Position numbers and translations under genes: made by a program
In this document: positions 22,675-35,086 of the stretch, piece by piece
Layout of the letters: every line of letters starts with the position of its first letter
How positions within the stretch are numbered: the first letter of the stretch is position 1
Assembly (NCBI GenBank): GCA_005765155.1
Contig: VCCP01000004.1
Location: 248,001 to 312,000, forward strand
DNA length: 64,000 nt
Reading direction: 5' to 3'
Source: Zelopaecilomyces penicillatus
Lineage: Eukaryota > Ascomycota > Sordariomycetes > Hypocreales > Pseudodiploosporaceae
The notes under the pieces: model-generated
Told to the model about the DNA's origin: nothing
The model's database searches: none
The model's input: only the letters and a program-made list of their open reading frames with translations

Positions 22675-24280
22675 ATGGCCAGCAATCACGACCATCACTC
22701 GGCCCATGGGAATGGCCACAGCCATGAATCCGCCCCGCTGCTGCCGACGTCGTTGGGTCAGATCGCCCACGAGGGCGAGAGTGGCAGAAGCGGTTTCCAT
22801 CCCCGCCATTTCTTCACGGTGCTCTGGAACAGCTCGTGCACGGCATCAAGGCTGGTCAATATGCTGATGCCGTTTGTGCCCATCGCCACGGTGTTTCACT
22901 TCCTCCCAGGCCTGGATACGTGGAAGTTCATCACGGCCTACATCGCGGTTATCCCCTCGGCGAACTTGTTGGGCTTTGCTGGCCAGGAGTTTGCGCGCAA
23001 GATGCCCAAGGTGGCCGGTATTCTGATCGAGACGACGTTTGGGTCTATTGTCGAAATTATCCTCTTCATACTGCTGATTGGCAAGCACAAGGTCGAATCC
23101 TCCAGGGGCGGCGGCGAGGAAGGCAACATGATCCCCATCATTCAGGCCGCCATTCTCGGCAGCATCTTGACCAATCTTCTGCTGTGTCTCGGTCTCTGCT
23201 TCTTCTTCGGCGGCCTGCGCCGGGCTAGCCAAAAATTCCACGCCATTGTGTCCGAAGTTGGCAATGGACTCCTATTGGTCGCTGCGTTTGGCCTTCTCAT
23301 CCCCAGTGCGTTCTACTCGGCTCTCAAGTCGTCGACTGTCTCCAAGCACACGGGTCTGGAAATGATGATTCACGGGAAATTCACCGAGGAGAAGCTTCAG
23401 CAGGATGTTCTTCGTATCAGCCAGGCTACGTCGATTGCTCTGATTGTGGCCTTTGTTCTGTACATCTGGTACCAGGCGAGCAGCCAGCACAGCATCTTTG
23501 ATGAGGTCATTGAGATGGACGAGCATCGTGATGCCGACCGGGAGGCGGATATGGAGAAGCCCAAGTTCACCATGACTGAGGCTCTTGTTGCGCTCACTAT
23601 TGCGCTATTCTGCGTGACCGTGCTCCTGGTATTCCTCGTCGAGAAGATTGAATATGTTGTGGAAATTGGCGTGCCAGATCAATTCTTGGGTTTGATTCTC
23701 CTGCCGCTTGTGGAAAAGGCCGCTGAGCACTTGACAGCTATTGACGAAGCATGGGGTAAGTCATTACAAACCAATTGACTATTGAAACCGGGAACCTGTC
23801 TTGTCCGCTAACATACTTCCTTTAGATGGAGTCATCAATGTCGCACTATACCACTGCCTCGCGCCATCCATCCAAACTGCCCTCTTCAACGGCCCTCTCG
23901 TTGTTCTTATCGGCTGGGCCATGGGAAAGCCCATGGACCTCAACTTCGAGATCTTCATGGTCGCGTTGCTTGTGCTCTCCATCCTGGTTGTTGGCAACTT
24001 CCTCCGCGATGGCGAGTCCAATTGGCTCGAGGGAGCGTTGCTAGTGGTAAGGCCTATCCGCTTGCTCTCTCTTGTGCCGTGTAGGTGATTCCATAGAGAG
24101 AAAGCTAACTTGTAACTACAGATTGTCTATGCCATTATTGCGATTGCCTGCTGGTACTACCCGAACCCTGAAGTGGCCACCTCGAATGGCCTGCCAGACT
24201 CTGCTGTTGTCGATGTCCATATGACTGTCGGCATGCTCAAAGAGATGCAACATCTTGTGAACGCCCAGCTACAGCAATAA
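22675..24280 (+). CDS. CAX/VCX1-type Ca2+/H+ exchanger, divergent signature
   Basis: A vacuolar-type Ca2+/H+ antiporter homologue of 486 residues from three exons (22675-23755, 23826-24046, 24122-24280). About ten hydrophobic segments are visible. An N-terminal histidine cluster (HDHHSAHGNGHSHE) could bind metal. The two inverted alpha repeats are recognisable: IIQAAILGSILTNLLL and SPSIQTALF-like LAPSIQTALFNGPLVVLIGW. However, the usual GNA-V/A-E signature in repeat one is GSIVE here, and GNAAEH in repeat two is EKAAEH, so the conserved asparagine is missing in both. The fold is not in doubt. Ca2+ exchange activity is, and another ion or a regulatory role is possible. The ATG at 22675 is chosen over an upstream TTG extension. 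Confidence 0.8.
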
Positions 24281-24857
24281 GTCTACTGCTTAGAACATCT
24301 TGTTTATCTCGACAATGGGGTGCTTATTGTGGGATAGCAGACTTGTTAGTCAGGCGGTTCCCGCTTCAACACCCCTTGCTTTAGAAACACACGGGAAGAA
24401 TATTACGTATGCTGTGAATATGAACCGTTGGCGAAGTGTAGTTGAGTTGAGTAATGTGTCTAGCTCATTAGTTGGTAGTTTGATCCCGCCTAGTCTTGAT
24501 GGATGGCTTGAGTAGCTAGCGATGGATTGTAGTCTGTAGAGGTTTGTGAAAACCTGAAAGGTTGGCCAACTTTGCTAGTATTTGTGACATGAGTAGTTGA
24601 TAGGGAGAGTCTATTAATATGATGTGTTGTTTCTCGACGTACATGTGGATTACTATTCAATCCATGGGCTACAATGAAACGTGATTAAAGGGATGACTAG
24701 TACGTAACATGATAGGGAAGAAGGCTTGAGATGAATAAGGACAAGTTTAAATGTTAACTTTGTTTATTAACTTGACATTACTCGTAACTAAATATTAATC
24801 TTTATTTGTTTTGACCCCCTAATCCAAGGGAGCTTTTCCCCTCCAAACTCACACCCA
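24281..24857. other. Convergent intergenic spacer
   Basis: Spacer between the 3' ends of the exchanger and the PAN-like gene. AT-rich at 24740-24810. No coding signal. Confidence 0.5.
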
Positions 24858-25885
24858 TTACAAGGGGCAGTTTCTATCGTAGATCTTGTTGTCCTTGCAG
24901 ACGGGGAAGAGTTGGCTAGCATCAGAGTGGAACTTGTTGGCATCGACCTTGGCCAGGTTGCAAACAGTCAGGTGAGGAATAAGGCCGCCAAACTGGAATG
25001 AGGCGCAGTTGGGCACCTGGAGGCATCGGGCCTTGCAGGCCGCAGCGGTCTTGTACTTGCCGACGTTGGCCTCGATGATGCTGAGGACCTTGCCGCAGCC
25101 CTTGAGACCGCAGCGGACACCGACAGTAGCGGTCTCGGTGGCGCAGACCTCGGTGTAGACAGTCGACGGCTTGTGAACAGTGACGGAGGGAGTTGGGAGG
25201 GTTTCCTGGGGAGTGTGAGTTAGCGAGATGAAGTCGAGAGTGGGAAGATGGGGAGATTCTTACAGTCTCGGTGATGGAGTTGGTGCCCGTGGTCAGGGTA
25301 ATGGTCTCCTGAATGGGGGCGGATGGAGTGGGGACGAAGCATGAGCAAGCGCTGCTGACACGCGAGGCGGGGAACGTGGTAGGCAACCAAGGAGGATAGG
25401 CATCCTCGAGACCACGCTTGCATCGCGAGTCGGGGATGGTTGTGTATGAAGTGATGGTCTTTGTGGCGGTGGTCTTGGTTTTGGTCCTAGAGTTGATGTT
25501 AGTGTACTTGTTTAAAGACTATAGTTGTTACGAAATATCACAGGATAGTCAGTATCACTTACTCAATATCATACTCAGTAATCGTCAGCGTCGCAGGCGT
25601 AACCGTCTCCGTGACAGTCGTCACCGCCGTCGTATAGTCCGTATTAGTCACCGTCGACTGGATATAAGTCGAGCAAAACGCGCTGGCACTGGAGCTGTAT
25701 CGCTTGTCGCGCAGATTGCGGAGCACGTTATCCGCATCGCAGCCACCGCTTCCAGTTCGGGCCTTGATGATGGAGGAAGAGGAGCGCTCGGTGATGAGGT
25801 TGGTGCGCTTGTCGATGCTGGCTTCGCCGGGGACGGCGATGGCGGCAGCGTTGGCGGCCAGAACGGCGAGGAGCTTGAAGTGCAT
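24858..25885 (-). CDS. Secreted PAN/apple-like, Thr-rich protein
   Basis: A predicted cell-surface or secreted protein of 297 residues from exons 25885-25563, 25486-25264 and 25205-24858. Signal peptide MHFKLLAVLAANAAAIA, then a Thr/Ser-rich middle (TTAVTTVTETVTPATLTITE and similar in exon 2) likely to be O-glycosylated. The C-terminal domain has the cysteine pattern KTAAACKARCLQVPNCASFQFG ... VCNLAKVDANKF ... FPVCKDNKIYDRNCPL in outline, as in PAN/apple-like domains found in many fungal secreted proteins. Such domains bind protein or carbohydrate; no ligand can be named. A TATA box lies about 110 bp upstream. Confidence 0.75.
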
Positions 25886-25991
25886 GTTTGCGGAAATGTG
25901 AGGTGGGGTTTGGTGTAGATGGGAGAGATGGTGAGATGAGATGAGATGAGTGGATGGAGTAGATGGAGAGATAGGGAGAGGATTGAGCGTT

Positions 25992-26000
25992 GTTTATATG
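25992..26000 (-). promoter_or_regulatory. TATA box of the PAN-like gene
   Basis: Minus-strand CATATAAAC about 110 bp before the start at 25885. A GAGAT-type repeat (about 25930-25950) lies between it and the start codon. Confidence 0.5.
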
Positions 26001-29000
26001 GCCGTTGAGGCTCGGCAGCCGAGAGGAGACATTCTTCTGGCGATGAAGCTATCCAACGCGCATAGATCTTTTTCTTTCTCACCGCGGATTTCTCCCACAC
26101 GTAGCCCGGGCCATCCTAGCACAACGTCACAGCCTAACACGAGGAAAAGAAGCTAAAACACACACACACACATAAACACACATAAACACTGACAGCGCAA
26201 CGCTCAAAACGGTATACTGTAGACTGAGTGCGTGGTAAAAGGGCAAGAAGAAGAAAACAATAAGGACGTCTGCGGCTGAATGGTGGTTCTGCCAAGCTCG
26301 GACGAGGCTAGCAAGGGCTTGTAGGGCGCAATATATTGGATGTGGCTGCAGCGTGGGCCGGTGATGCTAACACCGTTTTTTGTGGTGTTGTTGTTTTTTG
26401 GGCGTGGATTACTGGGGGTTTTGGGGTCTGGTTGCTGGTGCTGGTGCTGATGCTGGTTAGCTCCGGAGAGCCGGGGAGCCGGAGTTTGCAGGGGATTTGC
26501 GGTGGCCTGGCAGGGGCTTCTGGGCTCGTCAGGTTAAACGTTGATTCAAGGCTGATTGTAGGGGTATCTGGACCCTGTAGATGTCAATGTGTAAGGCTGA
26601 GCGCCGAGAGATCCGGCTGTAAAGGTTCTGTTTGTGTGGTATCAAGTATCCATTGTTGGCATCTTCGCTGGCAGGGTGCTCCAACAGTGTATTCAAATTG
26701 CATGCTATATGGTGAATACCTACCTATACTAGGTAGTTTTCAGGGCCCAGATTGGCCTCTCGGATGATGCGCCGAAGGCAGTTTGGGCATCGATCATAGT
26801 CGCCGGAGTAGCGTGGAAAACGGTGTGGTGCATAGCCAGGGTTGGATGTAGTCTGTACACTAACAATGTGCCAAGAGCCTAGATCGAGGCATCTAAGCTG
26901 GAGCTGATATGATGAGTCGACCAAACGTCGCGTAGCTTCAGGAAGGAATAAAAATAGTGAAAAGGAAAACTAAACCCGGGTAGAAGATGTGCTACTATGA
27001 GATGACTATCATGGATTTACAGCGGGTGGTTATTTGGGATAGGTAGTTACACCCATTGGGGAGATGGTCAGCGGCCAATGACTTCAAGCCCGAGGTTAAA
27101 GCTTAAATGATCATATAAGAACATGACTGACATTGTATTCACACATTTTACAGGGACTAAATCGTCCCTTGGTTACCCCAAGACTGACTGGCCTATTTCG
27201 GTCGTCAGCCTAAGAGAGTCTCGATACGCTATTGGAGGCTTTTCCCTTGTTGGAGTGGCACGCTCAGTGTGGCTTCAGGTGGCTTGATTAGCTGGCTTGC
27301 TGGCTTCAGGGCAGACCGCCCACCAGGCCAATCGCCAATCTGCCACGCCAGCCACAGCGTGCGCTGGGGGCTTCTGTAGGGATGCAATGCGCTATGATGC
27401 GCTGAGGGTTGGTGCTACGTAGCGCTCAAGGCCGCTACAAGGCAAAAGTGTCCAGGGCATGTACGCCACTGGGATGCTGTGGCTGATGAGGGCTGTGATG
27501 TTCACAGGGATGTCGTGGCATGCAGTGGATGATGGTCACACCTACTACGTACATTTACAAGCATGAACAAACTGCGGAGAATTGTGCCTGGTGGATGGAT
27601 GGGCGATGAGGGTGGTGGGAGAGAAAGAAGGGTCTGTGTGGGTGTGCGGTGCCTGGATGGCTCGGCTGCAATATAGGGCTTTGGCCTTGATATGTGTTGA
27701 TGGTGGAAATGAGATGTATAAACTGGTGGTGTTTACCAATTGTGATTTATGGCCAGCTAAGAATAACAACTACTATGTACAGGTAAATCATATACCAAGT
27801 ATCCTATATCAATGCCAAGAATAAGAAAAGGACTAAAACTCTCCATGTCTCTCCTAACCGCCCAGCTCAGCGGCGCAGAACTGCACCGATCTCACGCCTG
27901 CCACCAACACAATGTGTGTAGTTCTCAGACATGCCCCCCGGCCCGTCATCACCAGCCTTCCGGGACAAATCCGCGGGGCGTTCTAGATTTCCGTGTGCTA
28001 CGTGAACGTCCACAGCCAGAGTCCGATCCGAGGCATTTAGAGAGCCAGCTCATCTTCAGCCTCATAGTGGATCCAACCTCCAACCACACGCAGGACCTCC
28101 GAACGCTAGAAGCATCACTGCGGCACGCAGTTAGCTAGACAAAAACGGGCGAGACCACGCATACGTACACAATCGCGATGTCGCGAAACGGCCCAGTCGC
28201 ATCCCATTGTAGCCTTGCAAGGCGATGGGGGTGGCGTCACAGCTTGGGTGTAGAGAGGTATACACATGTCTTGGCGATGGATGAGCTAGACCCTGTTCTG
28301 TCAACCATCTTTGTTTCTTCCTTTTCCTTATGGACCTGTTTTGGGTCTTACATGCTTGGCATCCTGGTGGGAAGAGAGTTCAATAATTCAACGGTCGGGC
28401 CATTGTTGGCCTAATTCTCGGAATCTTTCCTCCGCTTGGAGAAGTTGAGTGTAGAAAGACGTCGTTACTTGCCTACTTTGACCGTTTAAACAACATGAAC
28501 ATATAGACACCAACTTCACAGCCGCCTGTATAGCACTTCGCTTGTTGTTCTACAATAAGGAACAAAAGCAGACTGTGAGACAAGATGTTGCCCACAGTCA
28601 TTGGTGCACGGAGTACAACCTTATTCATTCCATCTTGGCAGAGAAGCACATTCGGTCCAGAGGATGTCTGCGTCAATAACCTGTCTGGGCATGCATTTGA
28701 ACACGCAGATGAACAAGACAAACAGCAACGGCTAATTCTCAGCCTCACTAGCTTGAAGCCAACAGAGTCTGCATACATCCGGACTTGATGACAATGTACA
28801 GTGTCTTCAACAAAGGGGACTAAAACCTTGATGAACTCTGGCTCCCTGACCGTCTTTCAGTCTCCAAGACCATAATGACGCATCACAAGCAGCATAAACC
28901 CATATCCCATAGCCTCTCGCCAAACATCCCCTCTTCCACGTCCGCCCATGCCAATTCTGCAGCCACCCAACCTTCAGACATAATCATCTCTTCTCCAAGT

Positions 29001-30369
29001 TTCGCAATATTCCAATCTCTGGCAGCAGCTGGCTGGATCTGAGGAGAAGCAGGCCGTGATGGTTGGCTTTTGCGCCAGGGATGGAAAACGGCTGCGTATA
29101 TTCACTTGAACATGAGGGAGGTAAACACGGCGCTGAGAAAAGTCAAACCCAGCCCGTATCTTTATCTCCCGCGGAGATTCGGACAGACTGTTGTTAGCGG
29201 CATTTTTAGTAGCTATGATATCGGCATCTCAAATATCTCTAGTAGTGATAACACCCTCAATTCCAGGGGTGAATTATAATTGCTTATAATAGTCCTAAAT
29301 TGAAGCGATTATAACCACCAAAGGTGCCCAAGATGAAGGTATTGTAGCTACTAAAAGGCGTCAGTATTGTCGTGTTGATGTTGAGGGGAAAGAATCTGGC
29401 TGCCGATTCTCATCACTGCTGCTGCATGAAAAAGCATTCCGTTCTGCTTGTATTCCAATTGGAAAGGCTTTTGTAAGCCTATGGACAACAGATGTCGCGT
29501 ACAAATGTCGATCGAGCTAGTTTGGGTGAGGGGAAGGCTTGAAATAGACAGACATGATCTGCAAACGGCTGGCTGAAGTCCTTGTCTGTAATAACCTGCA
29601 TGTTTTTTTCCCCCAGGTTTGTAGCTCTTGTGGCGGGCTGAAATGTCAGCCATGTGTGATCAACACCACCCCGGCGTTGCATCGCATACGTCGGTGGGAA
29701 TTGAAGATATTAGCACCTAGATTTGGAGAGTAGGGAACGAGCCTGGACGCTTGCGGGCCGATTTTAAACCCGGTTAATATATACACAAACTATTCCCGGC
29801 ACACCCTGCTCTAAGAATGGGGCAGTCTGGAAGTTGGGTCCTGATAAGTACAAACCAACGTGTTGCTAAGATCAAAATTATCTTGGAATCTCCAAACATT
29901 TAAGATTAAGATGAGTTCAACAGACTAACAGGCCAAAGCATAGATGAAATGGGGCCTAGTAGTTGCAGATGCCGTAGGGCCAGCTCATTACAGATAACAG
30001 ACAAGATAAATTAAGTTATATAATATCTACTGTTGTCTATAATAAGCAAATTAAGAATATAAGATGAGGAAAAATCATCACCCTAGATCTGATTTAAATC
30101 CACCAAATATAAGGCCTTATATATTTAGAGGTTTGAATGTTGAAAATAGTCTTATTTAACTGTTTATTTGATAGACTTGTGTATTACATTTGGCCGGGAT
30201 GAAGCCCTGCGGCTAAGTGAAAGTCTTTGGAAGCCCGAATCTATTCAAACATCCGATGTTGATCATAACTATTGGCGAGGAATGTAGTCATTTTACAGCT
30301 GTCATATGTTTGCAAAGCTCCCACGGCAACAAATGTCTCCATTATTCGTATAGCGAGCTTATAACTTCT
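26001..30369. other. 4.4 kb gene-poor region
   Basis: No frame has a domain motif, signal peptide or splice-linked continuation. The longest (26336-26767, 143 codons) is a low-complexity Gly/Val/Leu stretch. Contents noted: a (CA)n tract at about 26159-26190, short GCTGGC-rich repeats near 27290-27350, and AT-rich DNA at 29850-30200. I cannot exclude a non-coding RNA or a short secreted protein with many introns. Confidence 0.45.
29850..30200. other. AT-rich segment
   Basis: Markedly richer in A and T than the flanking genes, with many TATA/TTAA words and no open frame. This is the composition left by repeat-induced point mutation of a transposon, but no transposon ends or coding remnant were recognised, so it is a description only. 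Confidence 0.4.
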
Positions 30370-33300
30370 TCATACGCGGTCCCGTCTTTTCTGGATAGAT
30401 TCTAGTACCGCCTTGCTTCCCAAAGTATCAGGATGGTTTGCTCCAAACTGGGTTTGTTGAGTCATCAGCAACTGAACAAAAAGCTTCTCAAGCTCTTCCC
30501 AGTGGCCCCTCCTTATATACCTCGATACTAGTTCATCCTTCAATACAATTGCATCAGAATAGGCTATACAAAGCATGGACTTGAAAGTCTCCATTACTTG
30601 TATGCCAAGCTGCTCAGCCTCCTCTAAGCGACCCTGGCCCCGATATGAGGCCGCTAGATCAGCCATGCTATAACATGTATCAGCATGGCCCTTACCAATC
30701 TTTGCTATGCGAGCCTCTACTACTTGTACCCCAAGCTTCTCAGCCTCATCGAAGCGATGCTGTTTCAAGAATAGTGATGCTAGATCAGCCATGCTTTGCA
30801 ATATCCCAGGATGGTCTGCTCCAAGAGGTGTAAGATTGCTTTTGCATGTCTCCATCACATGCACCATAAGTTTCTCAGCTTCTCCTAATTTACCTTCTTC
30901 TTCCAACATTGCTGCCAGATTAGCCATATAACCTGCTGTAGTAAGATGGTTTGCACCAAGTTGAAGCTTAGCAGCCTCCATTACCTGTGTTTGAAGCTTT
31001 ATAGCCTTGACCCATTTCCCTCGACTCCAAAATATTCCTGCTCGATCGGCCATGCTTGCCAATGTGTCAGGATGGTTTCTGCCAAGCTTGCTATTTTTCT
31101 GCTTAACTATCTGTTCCTGAAGCTGCTCAGCTTCTTCCCACCGACCCTGACGTTGATACAGGTCTGCTTCATATCCCATATTGAAAAGTGGATCAATATC
31201 GTCTTTGCTAGATTCTGCCTTTGAACTCTCTATTATATGAACCTGAAGCTTTTCAGCCTCGTCCCATCGACCTTCTTCATTATAGACTTGGGCTATTATG
31301 CCATATGAGAACCGTTTATATATATCAGGAAATTCGATGGTATGTCGGCACAGCTCCGATGCTTGTGGTAGGTGAGGAATCAAGTGACGGCGGAACTCGG
31401 GTTGATGTTTCTCTTCCGTTAGTTGACTACATGCAGCTGCAATGGCTAGTAAATGCCACTCTTCCCAGGGCATTATTTCTTCAATACTACCCCTGCAAGC
31501 CCGCCACTGAACAAGTCCATGCATTGTGACACCTGGCCACTGTCCCGCAACTGGCTTGAGAAGGTGATAGCGGAGCAAAACCTTGCAGCTTTCTCGGTAT
31601 TGAAACTTATCCCAGCTCCCATTACGGGTAGATAGAATTTTCTGCAGCCAGAGTGGTAGTTCCCCCTCGAATGTAGACAAACTGTCTATTCCACGGGCTG
31701 CCAGATCCAGTATCTTATCCTGAACGACACTATCTCGGAAGAATGCGAGAAACGTTAAGAGCTGTTGGGGATACAGCTGTGGATTATCTCTCGCTATTTT
31801 TCTGATTGTGGTATCCCATACCGTGCAAACTGTTTTCTGACTGTCTTTGAGCCCTCGGAATCCATTTCCGTTCATCTGTAAAAGCTCGTCGCGATGTCGT
31901 TTGAAGTCATTCAGGTACTGAGTTATAGCTTGAACTGGGTCGGGCTCGTTGCCAATATAAACTCCCGCAAGATCTATAGCAAGTGCCAAGTGTCCAAGTT
32001 GATCTGCAACTTTCTCGCAATCTGCTATGACGCTCTCTAAGAAACCGTCTGGAATATTGCCACAATGATGAAGGAGCAATCTTTTCGACTCTTGTGGGGA
32101 CATGTCTCCGACCAGAACCTTTTCGCAACCTCGAGAGATTAACTCCTGGCTTAGTTTATCCTGGCTGGTGATGATTACACTTCCACGTTGTCCTTTGGGC
32201 ATGACTGTTTTTAGTCCAAAGCTAGAGTCATCCGCATTGTCGATGATCACTAGCCACTCATCATCGGCCTCGCTTCTCTCGCGGAGCCACCGAAGCACAT
32301 TCACGATAGCAACGTCATCTGCCAGAGATGATACTTGATTTGGGTTCCGGTTTCCAGGGAGCCCAAGCTCTGCTGCGCAGCGTTGGAAGCTTGAACGTAC
32401 TGACCCTGCATTTGTTGCATCAACCCAAAGCGTTGGGTTATACCGGTCTTTGTTGCTCTCTGCGTATTTGAGTGCAAGTTGCGATTTGCCCACGCCCCCC
32501 AGCCCTGAGATTGCGACCGCATAAGGTACGCCTGCTCTTTCATGTCGTATCTCTAGTTTTTTATTCAATTCGCTCCACAACTCTTCCCGTTGTATGTAGC
32601 TTTCGACTGTCTCCAGTGGGACAGCGAAGGAATGTTGAACAGACATAGCCAAAGCTGATGTGATATCTCGAAGTTTGGATAAGATGAATCGATAATTGTC
32701 ATCGCGAGAACCATATTTGTTCAAATTGTAATGATCAACGGAGAGGCCAAAATTATCAACCCTGGCACCCCCATATGTTGCGGATGATTCGTGGACACAA
32801 TTGCGTTGCCATTTTAGGTGCCAAAACTGGGCGATGCGTAACGGACGCTGTTCATAAAAATTGACGACGGACATGCCTTCTCGGCTGAGTTTTGTAAAAC
32901 TGTTGTGTAGCTCCTGTAGGGAAACCGAATCGTAGCCTAAATCGCTGAGGAGAGATGCTTCTGATCCTAACAGTCGGAGCGCTTGCGCTTGCCACCAGCC
33001 CCATCGACTGAAGCTAGATCCACGGTGTGGTGTGCCTAAGAAGAAGACTGCTTTGGTTGCGTCGACTATATAACGTTGTTTGGGATCAATTTCGGCCAAA
33101 AGCAATGCCTGTTTAACTACCAATCCACCATAGCTATGAGCAACAAAGATGATATGCCGATTCACCTGCTATAGATTAGTTATGTTTGTCCAGAAGTTGG
33201 GTCCATCAGTCTTCATACCACATCAGATCCACGAGCTTTGCTGTGTAGCCAACCCAGAAGCTTGTGTCCAAATGTGTTGAGCCTCTCGGGCAATGCGTCT

Positions 33301-33729
33301 CTCTTCCAGTAAGAGTCATAGTTGTAATAGAATAGACGAATGTCTTGATTGGTATCTGAGCATAAATCGTCTGGAAGAAAGTCGCTGACCCAATTCACGT
33401 ATCGCTCGCTCTCTGGACAGGGTGTGGCGGGTGTCGTCGCACATCGCTCCGCTCTCCATGTGGTGTCAGGGTTGGACCCTAGGCCGTGGACAAAGATGAT
33501 GCTCCCTTTGTTAGTTATAACTGACATTTTTCCATTCAGAGTCAACTTACTCGATACCACGTGCGCGCGCCGCCGTGGCATGATTGCCTATTGGCACAAG
33601 CGTGAATGACGACTTTGGAGCATCTGCGGCTGCAAGACGAGTGGGGATCTTGCATGCACAGATCTCGTAGATGACGACGACGGCGAGGAACCCGAAGAGT
33701 ATAGCGTATAAAATTGGCGCCAGATCCAT
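30370..33729 (-). CDS. NLR-like receptor: hydrolase - NB-ARC - TPR
   Basis: A 1086-residue STAND/NLR-type protein; such proteins sense non-self and trigger cell death or defence in fungi. Exons 33729-33551, 33501-33219 and 33168-30370. Residues 5-27 form a hydrophobic segment, possibly a membrane anchor. An alpha/beta-hydrolase (lipase-like) domain follows: DIIFVHGLGSNPDTTW created at the first splice, then VAHSYGGLVVKQAL with the nucleophile serine near 166 and a GTPHRGSSF loop. NB-ARC starts near 340, with P-loop GLGGVGKS at about 376-383 and Walker B LVIIDNAD. The last 300 residues are TPRs of the kinesin-light-chain type (repeats of GRWxEAExLQ and HPDTLxSMADLA). The third exon has tandem acceptors 3 nt apart. 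A resident effector function of the hydrolase is inferred. Confidence 0.9.
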
Positions 33730-34075
33730 TTTAGGTACATATGCTAGATGCTAGCGTGCACTATAGCTCAAGATTGGCACAAAACAGTTCAGCAAGATGG
33801 TGTAACAAAGCGATTATCTTGACATGATGGAGAAGCATTGTTTCTCTTTCTCTCTCTACAACAAGGCTGAGCGAGGCAACAGCCTTGATTCTGTATGTAT
33901 GCATGACAGCCTAAGGCAGCAAAACGACCAACAACTTACAAAGTGACAAGGCATCTTCACTCTGCCGAGAGTGGGGTAGGCATCTCACAAGGCACCCTGG
34001 ACGTCAAACTTGGTGTCCAACAGAAGCAATCTTATTCCTATTAAACACTCTCTTAGGCTAGCACAAATTACAATC

Positions 34076-35086
34076 ATGTCTCTCAATAGCCATCGTGTAC
34101 CTTTCCCATCGTCTTGTGCGCTTAATAAAGACCGTCTCACCCCTCCTTCCGCCCCCAGCTCCCAGCGTATCCCGCCATGCTCCAATGAAAATGCCGATTA
34201 TGTTGATTATCTACCCGGCCAACCTGCCATTTGTCTTGGCCCGGATGAAGTCATCAGTTACCTCGCCGATGAACTAGATACGATACTCTTAGATGAGTTG
34301 TATGACAACTTATGGCTTGTTGGCAAGCAGTCAGGACAGCACGTCGACGCGCTGCATATACACAGAGTCAAGGGGCGCACCATTGTCCCTGCCGAAGCTG
34401 CTAGACTGCATCTTATTTGGGATCATAACAATGTATACATCAAACCTATTCCGATTTTCTTGATGAACTATGGTGTCTGGGAAAGATACTTGTCATCTGC
34501 AGCTGGTGCCTCGAAACACTCAACTGCTGTGGGTTTCTTGCGGTCGTATGCGTTTCTCATCTTACATCCCCTTGATCTGGCCATTGCTCAGGAGTTACAC
34601 TTAATTCCACAGGAAATAAGTTGGATCCAATGGGCTACCTTTATTGGTTATTTTCGCCACATTGGGGATGATCACGTTGCAAAGCGGTATCACTATGGAC
34701 AGCTGCGTCTCTCGCGACTCAACTGGATCGTCCGCATCTCCCAGCCCGAACACGCCTACAACGCGTGGTTCTATGAGCTTCCGCACTGGTCTATCAATGA
34801 TTTCGTGGTTAAATATACTGTTTCGCTTGTTTTTGTATTTGTTACTATTTCGCTCGCTCTGTCGGCTATGCAGGTAGCTCTTTCAGTGCCAAGTGATGCA
34901 CTCTGGTTTGAGGCATCCGGTGATGGTCTGAAGAAGATGGGCTGCGTGTTCTGGGTGTTTGCTATCATAGTGTTGCTATTATGGGTGATGATTTCGCTGC
35001 TCCTTTTAGGCATTCCGTTTATTGTGTTGGCTTGGCAGCTATCATGGGGCTATAGAAACCAAAATGGCCATAAAGCAATATCATAG
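34076..35086 (+). CDS. DUF6601 family membrane protein
   Basis: A 336-residue intronless gene; the ATG at 34076 is the first in the frame (the upstream extension starts at GTG). The central region ELYDNLWLVGKQSG..DALHIHRVKGR..IVPAE and HLIWDHNNVYIKPIPIFLMN matches fungal proteins I know as DUF6601, whose function is not established. Two hydrophobic segments at the C terminus (about residues 257-285 and 305-330) form a hairpin in a membrane. The gene is divergent from the NLR, with 346 bp between starts, so they may share regulation. Family membership is from memory of the conserved core. Confidence 0.75.
   Translation: MSLNSHRVPFPSSCALNKDRLTPPSAPSSQRIPPCSNENADYVDYLPGQPAICLGPDEVISYLADELDTILLDELYDNLWLVGKQSGQHVDALHIHRVKGRTIVPAEAARLHLIWDHNNVYIKPIPIFLMNYGVWERYLSSAAGASKHSTAVGFLRSYAFLILHPLDLAIAQELHLIPQEISWIQWATFIGYFRHIGDDHVAKRYHYGQLRLSRLNWIVRISQPEHAYNAWFYELPHWSINDFVVKYTVSLVFVFVTISLALSAMQVALSVPSDALWFEASGDGLKKMGCVFWVFAIIVLLLWVMISLLLLGIPFIVLAWQLSWGYRNQNGHKAIS

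Noticed and set aside
26336..26767. 143-codon frame with hydrophobic Val/Leu-rich start
   Set aside because: Low-complexity G/T-rich DNA with no homology, splice context or consistent codon use.
29850..30200. Transposon relic
   Set aside because: AT-rich but without terminal repeats, target-site duplication or any transposase or reverse-transcriptase remnant.
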